From Mycobacterium syngnathidarum (lineage in GTDB: Bacteria; Actinomycetota; Actinomycetes; Mycobacteriales; Mycobacteriaceae), in assembly GCF_001942625.1 (NCBI RefSeq), contig NZ_MLCL01000077.1:1-64000 (forward strand): a stretch of DNA of 64,000 nucleotides, read 5' to 3'. Each line of letters begins with the position of its first letter. Within the stretch, counting starts at the first letter, position 1. The notes beneath the pieces are model-generated. The model had not been told where the DNA came from and ran no database searches. It saw nothing but the letters and a program-made list of their open reading frames with translations. This document shows, piece by piece, positions 45,558 to 54,598 of the stretch. The position numbers were made by a program, and so were the translations under genes.

Positions 45558-46736
45558 TTACCGGTTCACTCGGGGCAGGCCGAGCGCGACCATGCCGATG
45601 ATGTCACGCTGAATCTCGTTGGTGCCGCCGCCGAAGGTCAGGATCAGCGCCGAGCGGTGGAACCGCTCGATACGACCACGCAGCAGCGCGCCCTTGCTGT
45701 CCGGACGCAGCGTCGCCGCGGTGCCCAGCACTTCCATCAGCAGGCGGTAGGCCTCGGTGGCGAGCTCGGTTCCGTACACCTTGGCCGCTGACGCATCGGC
45801 CGGAGACGGAGCGCCGTCGGCGGAGGCCAGCTCCCAGTTGATGAGCTTGAGCACCTCGGCCTTGGCGTGCACCCGAGCCAGGTTGAGCTGGACCCACTCG
45901 GAGTCGATGACCCGCTTGCCGTGCACGTCCTTGGTGTTCTGCGCCCACTCGCGGACCCCGTCGAGGGCCACATAGATCGGCTGGGCCGAAACGAGTGCGA
46001 CGCGCTCGTGGTTGAGCTGATTGGTCACCAGCTTCCAGCCGGCGTTCTCCTCGCCCACCAGGTTGGTCGCCGGGATGCGCACGTCCTGGTAATAGGTGGC
46101 GCTGGTGTCCACGCCGGACATGGTGTGCACCGGTGTCCAAGAGAAGCCCTCGGCGGTGGTCGGCATGATCAGCATCGAGATGCCGCGGTGCTTCTTGGCT
46201 TCGGGGTTGGTGCGCACGGCCAGCCACACGTAGTCGGCGTAGGCGATCAGTGAGGTCCACATCTTCTGGCCGTTGACCACGTAGTCATCCCCGTCGCGCA
46301 CCGCGGTGGTGCGCAGCGCGGCCAGATCGGTGCCGGCGCCCGGCTCGGAGTAGCCGATCGAGAAATGCAGCTCGCCCGCGGCGATCTTGGGCAGGAAGAA
46401 CTTCTTCTGCTCCTCGGTGCCGAAGTGCATGATCGTGGGCGCGACGCTGTTGATCGTCAGGAACGGCACCGGGGCGCCGGCGATCGCGGCCTCGTCGGTG
46501 AAGATCAGCCCGTCCATCGGCGGGCGCGCGTGGCCGCCGAACTCCTTCGGCCAGCTCAGCGTGAGCCAGCCGTCCTTGCCCATCTGGGCGACGGTGTCGC
46601 GGTAGACGTTGCCTCGTCCCATCTCGCCCTCGGACGAGTTGAGTGCCTCGACACGTTCTGGCGTCATCAACTTGGAGAAATATGCGCGCAACTCGCGGCG
46701 CAGCTCCTCCTGCTCAGGGGTGTAACCGATCCGCAT
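45558..46736 (-). CDS. fadE26: Acyl-CoA dehydrogenase FadE26 (ChsE4)
   Basis: The 392-aa protein has the complete acyl-CoA dehydrogenase pattern: FSIGYSEPGAGTDLAALRTTA (about 120-140), WTSLIAYADYVWLAVRT, NAGWKLVTNQLNHERV and FGGGTNEIQRDIIGMVALGLPR at the C-terminus. It is homologous to Rv3504 (400 aa), partner of FadE27 in the heterotetramer. It is the first gene of the minus-strand operon; a KstR box lies 46 bp upstream. Confidence 0.93.
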   Translation of the reverse strand: MRIGYTPEQEELRRELRAYFSKLMTPERVEALNSSEGEMGRGNVYRDTVAQMGKDGWLTLSWPKEFGGHARPPMDGLIFTDEAAIAGAPVPFLTINSVAPTIMHFGTEEQKKFFLPKIAAGELHFSIGYSEPGAGTDLAALRTTAVRDGDDYVVNGQKMWTSLIAYADYVWLAVRTNPEAKKHRGISMLIMPTTAEGFSWTPVHTMSGVDTSATYYQDVRIPATNLVGEENAGWKLVTNQLNHERVALVSAQPIYVALDGVREWAQNTKDVHGKRVIDSEWVQLNLARVHAKAEVLKLINWELASADGAPSPADASAAKVYGTELATEAYRLLMEVLGTAATLRPDSKGALLRGRIERFHRSALILTFGGGTNEIQRDIIGMVALGLPRVNR

Positions 46737-46781
46737 TCCGCTGCATCCTCACTGCTTGAAAGACCTGAGTTCTCACCTGGT

Positions 46782-46795
46782 TGTAACACGTTCTA
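46782..46795. promoter_or_regulatory. KstR-type operator between fadE26 and fdxD
   Basis: TGTAACACGTTCTA matches TnnAACnnGTTnnA and is the same 14-mer as the echA19/fadD19 site. It can control both fadE26-fadE27-fadD17 and fdxD-hsd4A. Confidence 0.9.
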
Positions 46796-46901
46796 GTCTT
46801 AGGATCCAGGCCGGTGTTGCACTGGTATCGGTCAGGTGGGGTCGTATTCTGTGGCTGCGCGCACGCAGCCCCGTGTGCGTACACGTGTTGAGGAGGTCGC
46901 C

Positions 46902-47093
46902 ATGCGAGTTGAAGTGGACCGTGATCGCTGTGAAGGCAATGCGGTGTGCGTGGGTATTGCCCCTGATCTGTTCGATCTTGATGACGACGACTATGCCGTG
47001 GTCAAGTCCGATCCGGTGCCTGCCGGCCAGGAGGACCTGGCCGAGCAGTCCATCGCCGAATGCCCCCGCGCAGCCCTGATCCGAAAAGACTAG
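46902..47093 (+). CDS. fdxD: Ferredoxin FdxD-like
   Basis: The 63-aa ferredoxin has the ligand set CEGNAVC (Cys10, Cys16) and a third Cys in AECPRAAL (Cys54), the pattern of single-cluster [3Fe-4S] or [4Fe-4S] actinobacterial ferredoxins that serve P450s. The residue between the first two cysteines that is often His or Cys is Asn here. It corresponds to Rv3503c (63 aa). It starts at ATG 46902 after TGAGGAGG. It precedes hsd4A by 15 bases. It may reduce CYP142 or another sterol P450. Confidence 0.9.
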   Translation: MRVEVDRDRCEGNAVCVGIAPDLFDLDDDDYAVVKSDPVPAGQEDLAEQSIAECPRAALIRKD

Positions 47094-47108
47094 AGGTATT
47101 CATAAACC

Positions 47109-48026
47109 ATGACTGACGACGCTCAGATCGATCTGTCCGGAAAAGTCGCCGTTGTCACTGGCGCGGCGGCGGGCCTGGGCCGCGCCGAGGCCATCGGCCT
47201 GGCCAAGGCCGGGGCGACCGTGGTGGTCAACGACATGGCCGGCGCGCTGGACGCATCGGACGTCTTCGACGAGATCGCGGCAGCCGGTTCCAAGGGTGTC
47301 GCGGTGGCCGGGGACATCAGCCAGCGATCGACGGCCGACGAGCTGGTTTCCACCGCGGACGGTCTGGGCGGCCTGGACATCGTCGTCAACAACGCCGGCA
47401 TCACCCGTGACCGCATCCTCTTCAACATGAGCGACGAGGAGTGGGATGCGGTCATCGCCGTGCACCTGCGGGGCCACTTCCTGTTGACCCGCAATGCCGC
47501 GACCTACTGGCGTGCGAAGGCCAAGGCGGGCGATGGCACCGTCTACGGCCGGATCATCAACACCTCGTCGGAGGCCGGGCTGTCGGGCCCGGTGGGTCAG
47601 CCCAACTACGGGGCGGCCAAGGCCGGCATCACGGCACTCACGGTGTCGGCGGCCCGCGCCCTGGAACGCTTCGGTGTGCGGGCCAACGCGATCGCGCCGC
47701 GGGCCCGCACCGCGATGACGGCGGGCGTGTTCGGCGATGCGCCCGAAGGGGCCGAAGGTCCGGTCGACCCGCTGTCGACTGAGCACGTCGTCACTCTCGT
47801 CCGATTCCTGGCCTCGCCTGCGTCCGAAGCCGTCAACGCTCAGCTGTTCATCGTCTATGGTCCAACTGTCACGTTGGTCGCGCCCCCTACAGCGGAGAAG
47901 CATTTCACTGCGGACTCCGATGCGTGGAACCCGGCAGACCTCAGCGGGACACTGCACGATTACTTTGCTGGTCGTTACTTCGGGCGTGGATTCTCGGCGA
48001 CCGAGCTGATGGATTCACGAGACTGA
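47109..48026 (+). CDS. hsd4A: Short-chain dehydrogenase Hsd4A-like (Rv3502c)
   Basis: The 305-aa SDR has VTGAAAGLGRAEAIGLA (about 15-31), VNNAGITRDRI (about 92-102), a catalytic Ser and Tyr-Lys (NTSSEAGLSG, PNYGAAKAGI, Tyr near 170) and a C-terminal extension beyond the core SDR (about 240-305), as in multifunctional 17-beta-hydroxysteroid dehydrogenase type 4. Hsd4A acts as a 17-beta-hydroxysteroid and beta-hydroxyacyl-CoA dehydrogenase in side-chain beta-oxidation. It is downstream of fdxD and upstream of the mce4 promoter. Rv3502c is somewhat longer (317 aa). Confidence 0.9.
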   Translation: MTDDAQIDLSGKVAVVTGAAAGLGRAEAIGLAKAGATVVVNDMAGALDASDVFDEIAAAGSKGVAVAGDISQRSTADELVSTADGLGGLDIVVNNAGITRDRILFNMSDEEWDAVIAVHLRGHFLLTRNAATYWRAKAKAGDGTVYGRIINTSSEAGLSGPVGQPNYGAAKAGITALTVSAARALERFGVRANAIAPRARTAMTAGVFGDAPEGAEGPVDPLSTEHVVTLVRFLASPASEAVNAQLFIVYGPTVTLVAPPTAEKHFTADSDAWNPADLSGTLHDYFAGRYFGRGFSATELMDSRD

Positions 48027-48054
48027 CGGTCTCGTTGACCGTGCTCGATAGAAG

Positions 48055-48068
48055 TAGAACGTGTTCCA
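48055..48068. promoter_or_regulatory. KstR-type operator 1 upstream of mce4
   Basis: TAGAACGTGTTCCA matches TnnAACnnGTTnnA. It is 29 bp after the hsd4A stop and 230 bp before yrbE4A. Together with the second box it brackets a 271-bp promoter region. Confidence 0.85.
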
Positions 48069-48143
48069 ACTCGAGGGTTCGGTCGGTGCGCCCTGAGCTG
48101 CAAAAACGGCGTTCGACATGAGAATTTTCATTTCTTTGACAGT

Positions 48144-48157
48144 GCGAACGTGTTCTA
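48144..48157. promoter_or_regulatory. KstR-type operator 2 upstream of mce4
   Basis: GCGAACGTGTTCTA matches the KstR consensus except for the first base (G for T). It is followed at once by the AT-rich AGTTAATATGAT, a likely -10 region of the mce4 operon. Two operators suggest tighter control than at the other sterol genes. Confidence 0.8.
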
Positions 48158-48297
48158 GTTAATATGATCCGGCTCACTAAGAGCACCGTAAGACCAAGGG
48201 GTGGGAGAGCGGCCACGTCATGTGGCCGTCAGAATTTCGCTAAAACGAGTTTCCGCGGAATTTCCCCCACCCGAGTACCCCGAGAACGGAGCCCAGG

Positions 48298-49062
48298 TTG
48301 ATCGAACAGCTTGCGGTTCCGGCCCGGGCCGTGGGCGGCTTTGTCGAGATGTCCTTGGACACCTTCGCCAAGATGTTCCGTCGACCGTTCCAGTTCAAAG
48401 AGTTCCTGGATCAGACGTGGATGATCGCGCGGGTCTCCTTGGTACCGACGTTGTTGGTCGCCATCCCGTTCACGGTCTTGGTCGCATTTACGCTCAACAT
48501 CCTCCTTCGTGAGATCGGTGCCGCCGACCTGTCCGGCGCAGGCACCGCGTTCGGCACCATCACCCAGCTCGGCCCGGTGGTGACCGTGCTGGTGGTGGCC
48601 GGCGCGGGCGCCACGGCGATCTGCGCCGACCTCGGTGCCCGCACCATCCGCGAAGAGATCGACGCCATGCGGGTGCTGGGCATCGATCCGATCCAACGCC
48701 TGGTCGTGCCCCGCGTGCTGGCCTCGACGTTCGTGGCGCTGCTGCTCAACGGCCTGGTCTGCGCGATCGGCCTGGCCGGTGGCTATGTCTTCTCCGTGTT
48801 CCTGCAGGGCGTGAACCCGGGTTCCTTCATCAACGGCCTGACAGTGCTGACCGGGCTCGGCGAGCTGGTGCTGGCCGAGATCAAGGCACTGCTGTTCGGC
48901 GTGGTAGCCGGCCTGGTCGGGTGCTACCGCGGCTTGACCGTAAAGGGAGGCCCGAAGGGTGTCGGTAACGCTGTGAACGAGACGGTGGTCTACGCCTTCA
49001 TCTGCCTGTTCGTGATCAACGTGATCATGACGGCCATCGGGGTCCGGGTGCTTGTTCGATGA
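48298..49062 (+). CDS. yrbE4A: Mce4 permease YrbE4A
   Basis: The 254-aa MlaE-type permease has about five membrane helices (blocks near 40-75, 90-120, 140-170, 190-225 and 230-250) and the MlaE signature GARTIREEIDAMRVLGIDPIQRL. It is near-identical in pattern to Rv3501c (254 aa). With YrbE4B it forms the membrane channel of the Mce4 importer, driven by an MceG-type ATPase encoded elsewhere. It starts at TTG 48298, which gives the family start MIEQLAVPARAVGG; there is no strong ribosome site. It overlaps yrbE4B by four bases. Confidence 0.95.
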   Translation: MIEQLAVPARAVGGFVEMSLDTFAKMFRRPFQFKEFLDQTWMIARVSLVPTLLVAIPFTVLVAFTLNILLREIGAADLSGAGTAFGTITQLGPVVTVLVVAGAGATAICADLGARTIREEIDAMRVLGIDPIQRLVVPRVLASTFVALLLNGLVCAIGLAGGYVFSVFLQGVNPGSFINGLTVLTGLGELVLAEIKALLFGVVAGLVGCYRGLTVKGGPKGVGNAVNETVVYAFICLFVINVIMTAIGVRVLVR

Positions 49063-49901
49063 GCTATGACGCCACACTTCGCTTCCGCCGGCTGTTCCGC
49101 GGCGTGCCCAAAGCCGTCGACAACGTCGGCGAGCAGGCCCTGTTCTACGGCGAGACCATGCGGTACCTGCCGAACGCGATCAATCGCTACCGCAAGGAGA
49201 CCATCCGGCTGGTAGCCGAGATGACGATGGGCGCGGGCGCCCTGGTGATGATCGGCGGCACCGTCGGCGTCGCGGCGTTCCTCACCCTGGCTTCCGGCGG
49301 TGTCATTGCGGTGCAGGGTTATTCGTCGCTTGGCAACATCGGCATCGAGGCCCTGACCGGCTTCCTGTCGGCCTTCCTCAACGTGCGCATCGTGGCACCG
49401 GTGATCGCCGGTATCGCCCTGGCCGCCACGATCGGCGCCGGCGCTACCGCCCAGCTGGGCGCGATGCGGGTGGCCGAGGAGATCGATGCCGTCGAAGCGA
49501 TGGCCGTCCATGCGGTGTCGTACCTGGTGTCCACCCGGCTTTTGGCCGGACTCATCGCGATCGTGCCGCTGTACTCGCTGTCGGTGCTGGCCGCGTTCTT
49601 CGCCGCGAGGTTCACCACGGTGTTCATCAACGGTCAGTCCGCCGGCCTGTACGACCACTACTTCAACACCTTCCTGATACCCAGCGACCTGCTGTGGTCG
49701 TTCCTTCAGGCAATCGTGATGGCGATCGCGGTGATGCTGGTGCACACCTACTACGGCTACAACGCCTCCGGCGGGCCGGTCGGCGTGGGTGTGGCAGTCG
49801 GTCAGGCCGTGCGCACCTCGCTGATCGTCGTCGTCACCATCACGCTGTTCATCTCCCTGGCCGTCTACGGCGCGTCCGGCAACTTCAACCTTTCCGGGTA
49901 G
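49059..49901 (+). CDS. yrbE4B: Mce4 permease YrbE4B
   Basis: The 280-aa MlaE-type permease has the motif GAMRVAEEIDAVEAMAVHAVSYLV (around 140-165), a counterpart of the YrbE4A signature, and about five membrane helices. It is homologous to Rv3500c. It pairs with YrbE4A in the inner membrane for sterol uptake. The ATG overlaps the yrbE4A stop (ATGA), indicating translational coupling and equal dosage. Confidence 0.95.
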   Translation: MSYDATLRFRRLFRGVPKAVDNVGEQALFYGETMRYLPNAINRYRKETIRLVAEMTMGAGALVMIGGTVGVAAFLTLASGGVIAVQGYSSLGNIGIEALTGFLSAFLNVRIVAPVIAGIALAATIGAGATAQLGAMRVAEEIDAVEAMAVHAVSYLVSTRLLAGLIAIVPLYSLSVLAAFFAARFTTVFINGQSAGLYDHYFNTFLIPSDLLWSFLQAIVMAIAVMLVHTYYGYNASGGPVGVGVAVGQAVRTSLIVVVTITLFISLAVYGASGNFNLSG

Positions 49902-49916
49902 GTGGCAGGAATCTCT

Positions 49917-51122
49917 ATGGCAGACGAACCGTCCAAGCACCGCCGTCATGTCAGGATCGCCGCCGCGATCCTGGCGGCGATCGTGGCCGCCGCAGTGGTG
50001 TTCACCTACCTGTCCTACACAGCCGCCTTCACGCCGACCGACACCGTCAGCCTGACCGCGCCGCGCGCCGGCCTGGTGATGGAAAAAGACGCCAAGGTGA
50101 AGTACCGCGGCATTCAGATCGGCAAGGTCACCGACATCGCGTACGCCGGCAACGAGGCGAAGCTGACGCTGTCCATCAAGCGCGGCGAGATGCGCTACAT
50201 CCCGTCCAACGCCACCGTGCGGATCGCGGGCAACACGATCTTCGGCGCGAAGTCGGTGGAGTTCCTGGCGCCGGACCAGCCGCAGGCGACGTCGTTGCGC
50301 CCGGGGAGCACCGTGGCCGCCAAGGATGTACAGCTCGAAGTCAACACGCTGTTCCAGACGCTGTCTGACGTGCTCAACAAGATCGACCCGGTCAGCCTGA
50401 ACGCCACCCTGACCGCGCTCGGTGAAGGTCTGCGCGGCCACGGGGACGACCTCGGTGCATCCCTTGCCGGACTCAACGGCTACCTGGCTCAGATCAATCC
50501 GAAATTGCCGACGCTGCGCGAGGACTTCGCGCAAGCCGCTGTGGTGGCCAACATCTACGGTGACGCCGGGCCGGACCTGGCCCGGGTGGTCGACAACGTG
50601 CCTGCCCTGAACAAGACCATCGTCGACGAGAAGGCCAACCTCAACGCCACGCTCCTGGCGGCCACCGGTCTGGCCAACAACGGCACCGCGACCCTGCAGC
50701 CGGCCGCCGACGACTACATCGCCGCCATTCAACGGCTGCGGGCCCCGTTGAAGGTGGCCGGCGAGTACTCGCCCGAGTTCGGTTGCATCCTCAAGGGCAC
50801 CTCGAATGCCGTGGACCGGTTCGCGCCGATCATCGGCGGTATCCGTCCCGGTCTGTTCGTGTCGTCGAACTTCCTGCCCGGCTCCCCGGCCTACACCTAT
50901 CCGGAGAGCCTGCCGATCGTGAACGCCTCGGGCGGCCCCAATTGCCGTGGCCTGCCGGACATCCCGTCCAAGCAGTTCGGCGGAAGCTGGTTCCACTCGC
51001 CGTTCCTGGTGACCGACAACGCCTACGTGCCGTTCCAGCCGAACACCGAGGTGCAGTTCGACGCCCCGGCGACGCTGCAGTTCCTGTTCAATGGCGCGTT
51101 CGCGGAAAGGGATCGCTTCTGA
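49917..51122 (+). CDS. mce4A: Mce4A sterol-import protein
   Basis: The 401-aa Mce protein has an N-terminal membrane anchor (about residues 12-36), an MCE/MlaD beta-barrel domain (TDTVSLTAPRAGLVMEKDA onward, about 40-125) and a long helical region forming the tunnel. The C-terminal part has conserved INASGGPNCRGLPDIP-like sequence and ends FNGAFAERDRF, as in Rv3499c. ATG 49917 is preferred over GTG 49902 because AGGA lies six bases before it. It forms the periplasmic conduit with Mce4B-F. Confidence 0.95.
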   Translation: MADEPSKHRRHVRIAAAILAAIVAAAVVFTYLSYTAAFTPTDTVSLTAPRAGLVMEKDAKVKYRGIQIGKVTDIAYAGNEAKLTLSIKRGEMRYIPSNATVRIAGNTIFGAKSVEFLAPDQPQATSLRPGSTVAAKDVQLEVNTLFQTLSDVLNKIDPVSLNATLTALGEGLRGHGDDLGASLAGLNGYLAQINPKLPTLREDFAQAAVVANIYGDAGPDLARVVDNVPALNKTIVDEKANLNATLLAATGLANNGTATLQPAADDYIAAIQRLRAPLKVAGEYSPEFGCILKGTSNAVDRFAPIIGGIRPGLFVSSNFLPGSPAYTYPESLPIVNASGGPNCRGLPDIPSKQFGGSWFHSPFLVTDNAYVPFQPNTEVQFDAPATLQFLFNGAFAERDRF

Positions 51123-52165
51123 TGAGCGGTGCGCGTCCAGACCGGACCATGCTCAAGGTCAGCATCTTCACCATCGCGATGCTGTTGGTGGCGGCCATGC
51201 TGGTCGTGGTGTTCGGCGAATTCCGGTTCGCCTCCGAGAACAGCTACCACGCCACCTTCAGCCAGGCTTCGCGGCTCAAGGCCGGTCAGGATGTCCGCAT
51301 CGCGGGTGTTCCGGTCGGCACCGTCAACGCGGTGAAACTCAATCCGGACAACACCGTCGACGTGGCGTTCGACGTCAACAAGCGCTACCAGCTCTACACG
51401 TCCAGCCAGGCCAAGGTGCGCTACGAAAACCTGGTCGGTGACCGGTATCTGGAGATCACCTCGGGCACCGGCGAGCTGCGCAGGCTTGCCCCCGGCGGAA
51501 CGATCCCGCAGCAGAACACCCAGCCGGCACTGGATCTCGACGCGCTGTTGGGCGGATTGCGCCCGGTGATGAAGGGCCTCGACGGCGACAAGGTCAACGA
51601 GATCTCGAACGCGGTGATCGAGATGCTGCAGGGCCAGGGCGGCGCGTTGGCGAACATGTTGACCAGCACGAGTGCGTTCACCCAGAATCTGGCCGCGCGC
51701 GATCAGCTGATCGGCGACGTGATCACCAACCTCAACACGGTGCTGGGCACGGTCGACGAGAAGGGCGCGCAGTTCGACTCGAGCGTCGACGAGTTGCAGA
51801 AGCTGATCTCCGGTCTGGCCGAGGGGCGCGACCCGATCGCCGGCGCAATCGCGCCGCTGGCCTCGGCGGAGAACGACCTGACCGACATGCTGGACAAGTC
51901 GCGGCGCCCGCTGCAGGCCGTCATCGAGAACACGCGTCCGCTGGCCCAGCGGCTGGACGAACGCAAGGCCGACGTCAACAAGGTCATCGAACCGCTGGCC
52001 GAGAACTACTTGCGGCTCAATGCACTCGGCGCCTACGGCTCGTTCTTCAACATCTACTACTGCTCGATCCGGATGAAGGTCAACGGTCCGGCCGGCAGCG
52101 ACATTCTGATTCCGTTCGGCGGCCCGCCGGACCCGTCCAAGGGGAGGTGTTCAGAGAATGGCTAG
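51122..52165 (+). CDS. mce4B: Mce4B sterol-import protein
   Basis: The 347-aa protein has an N-terminal anchor (about 11-32), an MCE domain (SYHATFSQASRLKAGQDVRI onward, about 40-125), a helical tunnel region with heptad character (about 140-305) and a short C-terminal domain with the Cys of YYCSIRMKV. The TGATG junction joins it to mce4A with a one-base overlap. It corresponds to Rv3498c. Confidence 0.95.
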   Translation: MSGARPDRTMLKVSIFTIAMLLVAAMLVVVFGEFRFASENSYHATFSQASRLKAGQDVRIAGVPVGTVNAVKLNPDNTVDVAFDVNKRYQLYTSSQAKVRYENLVGDRYLEITSGTGELRRLAPGGTIPQQNTQPALDLDALLGGLRPVMKGLDGDKVNEISNAVIEMLQGQGGALANMLTSTSAFTQNLAARDQLIGDVITNLNTVLGTVDEKGAQFDSSVDELQKLISGLAEGRDPIAGAIAPLASAENDLTDMLDKSRRPLQAVIENTRPLAQRLDERKADVNKVIEPLAENYLRLNALGAYGSFFNIYYCSIRMKVNGPAGSDILIPFGGPPDPSKGRCSENG

Positions 52166-53216
52166 GCTCGACCGCGACACAACACTGCGCACCGGGATCC
52201 TCGGCATCTTTGTGGTGGGGTGCCTGGTGCTGGTGTCCTTCGGCTACACCGGGCTGCCGTTCTTCCCGCAGGGCAAGCAGTACGAGGCGTACTTCAGCGA
52301 CGCCGGCGGAATCGATCCGGGCAATGACGTCAACGTCTCCGGCATCGCGGTCGGCAAGGTCACCGAGGTGTCGCTGGCCGGCGACACCGCCAAGGTCAAC
52401 TTCACCGTGGACCGCAACATCAAGATCGGCGATCAGTCGCTGGTCGCGATCAAGACCGAGACCGTGCTCGGGCAGAAGTCGCTGTCGGTGACGCCGAAGG
52501 GCAGCGGGACTGCGACGGTGATCCCGTTGGGGCGCACCACGACTCCCTACACGCTCAACACAGCGCTGCAGGATCTCGGCCAGAACGTCGCCGAACTGGA
52601 CAAGCCGAAGTTCGAGCAGGCCCTTCAGACGCTGACCGACACGCTCCGCGATGCGACACCGCAGTTGCGGGGTGCCCTCGACGGTGTGGCCAACCTGTCG
52701 CGCAGCATCAACAAGCGCGACGAGGCCCTCGAGGGACTGCTGGCGCACGCCAAGCGGGTGTCGGATCTGCTGGCGGCACGTGCCGGCCAGGTTAATCAGC
52801 TGGTCACGGACGGCAACCAGCTGTTCGCCGCGCTCGACGAGCGCAGGCAGGCGCTGAGCAACCTAATCGCCGGTATCGATGATGTGTCCAAACAGCTTTC
52901 GGGATTCGTCGCAGACAACCGCAAGGAGTTCAAGCCGGCGCTCGAGAAGCTCAACCTGGTGATGGACAACCTGCTGGAGCGCAAAGAGCACATCGGCGAG
53001 GCGCTGCGCCGCCTGCCGCCGTACGCGACCACGCTCGCCGAGGTGGTCGGCAACGGTCCGGGCTTCAACATCAACCTCTACGGCCTGCCGCCGGCATCGA
53101 TGTCCGAGGTGCTGCTCGATACCTACTTCCAGCCGGGGAAGCTGCCTGACAGCCTCGCCGACATGCTGCGTGGCTACATCTCCGAACGCACGATCGTTAG
53201 GCCGAAATCGCCATGA
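52158..53216 (+). CDS. mce4C: Mce4C sterol-import protein
   Basis: The 352-aa protein has an N-terminal anchor (about 12-32), an MCE domain (YEAYFSDAGGIDPGNDVNV onward, about 40-125) and long amphipathic helices (about 135-320) with many charged residues. It overlaps mce4B by eight bases and mce4D by four. It corresponds to Rv3497c and is a component of the Mce4 envelope-spanning complex. Confidence 0.95.
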   Translation: MARLDRDTTLRTGILGIFVVGCLVLVSFGYTGLPFFPQGKQYEAYFSDAGGIDPGNDVNVSGIAVGKVTEVSLAGDTAKVNFTVDRNIKIGDQSLVAIKTETVLGQKSLSVTPKGSGTATVIPLGRTTTPYTLNTALQDLGQNVAELDKPKFEQALQTLTDTLRDATPQLRGALDGVANLSRSINKRDEALEGLLAHAKRVSDLLAARAGQVNQLVTDGNQLFAALDERRQALSNLIAGIDDVSKQLSGFVADNRKEFKPALEKLNLVMDNLLERKEHIGEALRRLPPYATTLAEVVGNGPGFNINLYGLPPASMSEVLLDTYFQPGKLPDSLADMLRGYISERTIVRPKSP

Positions 53217-54598
53217 CACAAGAGAGTTCAGTGTCCGGTCGCAACCGGTGGCTGCGGATCGGGCTGGCGGCATTACTGCTGGCGGTCCTGGCCGTCGGCG
53301 TGTACCAGGTGTGGCCGTCGCGGACCGGCCCCAAGCTCACGGCGTACTTCACCAACGCGGTCGGGCTGTACCCCGGCGACGAGGTGCGGATCGTCGGTGT
53401 GCCGGTGGGCACGATCGACTCGATCGAGCCCAGGCCCTCGGACGTCAAGATCGAGATGACGCTGGACCGCGGCATCAAGGTGCCTGCCAACGCCAAGGCG
53501 TTGATCCTCTCGCCGAATCTGGTGTCGGCCAGGTTCATTCAGTTGACCCCGGCCTACACCGAAGGCGATGTGATGGCTGACGGCGCGTCGATCGGCCTGG
53601 ACCGCACCGGCGTCCCCGTCGAGTGGGACGAGGTCAAAGAGCAACTGACCCAGCTCAGTTCGCAGCTCGGGCCGCAGGCCGGCTCGGTCCAGGGCCCGAT
53701 CGCGGCCTTCGTCGACCAGGCTGCCACCACGTTCGACGGCAACGGCGACTCGTTCCGCAACGCGCTGCGTGAGTTGTCCCAGACCGCGGGCCGGTTGGGC
53801 GATTCGCGCACTGATCTGTTCGGCACTGTGAAGAACCTGCAGGTCCTCGTCAACGCGCTGGCCAACAGCAACGAGCAGATCGTGCAGTTCACCAATCACG
53901 TGTCGTCCGTCTCGCAGGTGCTGGCTGACAGTTCCAGCGGGCTCGATCAGACCCTGGCCACGTTGAACCAGGCCCTGGGCGACGTGCGCGGATTCTTGAA
54001 CGAGAACAATGACGCGTTGATCGCCCAGGTCGGCAAGCTCGCGGACTTCACTCAGATCCTCACCGATCACAGCGACGACATCGAGCAGATCCTGCACGTC
54101 ACGCCCAACGGCCTGGCGAACTTCTACAACATCTACAACCCGGCCCAGGGCACCGTCGGTGGTCTGCTGTCGCTGCCCAACTTCGCCAACCCGACGCAGT
54201 TCATCTGCGGTGGCACGTTCGACATCGGCGCCAACCCGGACAACTACAAGCGCGCCGAGATCTGCCGGCAGCGCATGGGTCCGGTGCTGCGCCGGATCAC
54301 GATGAACTACCCCCCCGTGCTGTTCCACCCGATCAACAGCATCACGGCCTACAAGGGGCAGATCATCTATGACACCCCGGAAACCGAAGCCAAGTCGGAG
54401 ACCCCGGTGCCGTACCTGCAGTGGCAGAACAACCCTGGTGTGACGCCGCCGCAGATCCCGCACGACGCGACGCTGAGCTCGCTGATCCTGCCGCCGGATG
54501 CACCCGCACCGGCACCTGGAACAGGAGCCGGTCCCGCGCCCGGGCCTGTGGCCGCACCTGCCGCGCCCGCTCCTGCTGAGGCTGGTGCCGGCGGATGA
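53213..54598 (+). CDS. mce4D: Mce4D sterol-import protein
   Basis: The 461-aa protein has an N-terminal anchor (about 12-35), an MCE domain (LTAYFTNAVGLYPGDEVRI onward), a helical region (about 145-300) and a cysteine-containing C-terminal domain (about 310-395). It closes with a Pro/Ala-rich low-complexity tail of about 45 residues. Such tails are known in Mce D and F subunits and may contact the cell wall. It is coupled by four-base overlaps on both sides and corresponds to Rv3496c. Confidence 0.95.
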   Translation: MTQESSVSGRNRWLRIGLAALLLAVLAVGVYQVWPSRTGPKLTAYFTNAVGLYPGDEVRIVGVPVGTIDSIEPRPSDVKIEMTLDRGIKVPANAKALILSPNLVSARFIQLTPAYTEGDVMADGASIGLDRTGVPVEWDEVKEQLTQLSSQLGPQAGSVQGPIAAFVDQAATTFDGNGDSFRNALRELSQTAGRLGDSRTDLFGTVKNLQVLVNALANSNEQIVQFTNHVSSVSQVLADSSSGLDQTLATLNQALGDVRGFLNENNDALIAQVGKLADFTQILTDHSDDIEQILHVTPNGLANFYNIYNPAQGTVGGLLSLPNFANPTQFICGGTFDIGANPDNYKRAEICRQRMGPVLRRITMNYPPVLFHPINSITAYKGQIIYDTPETEAKSETPVPYLQWQNNPGVTPPQIPHDATLSSLILPPDAPAPAPGTGAGPAPGPVAAPAAPAPAEAGAGG

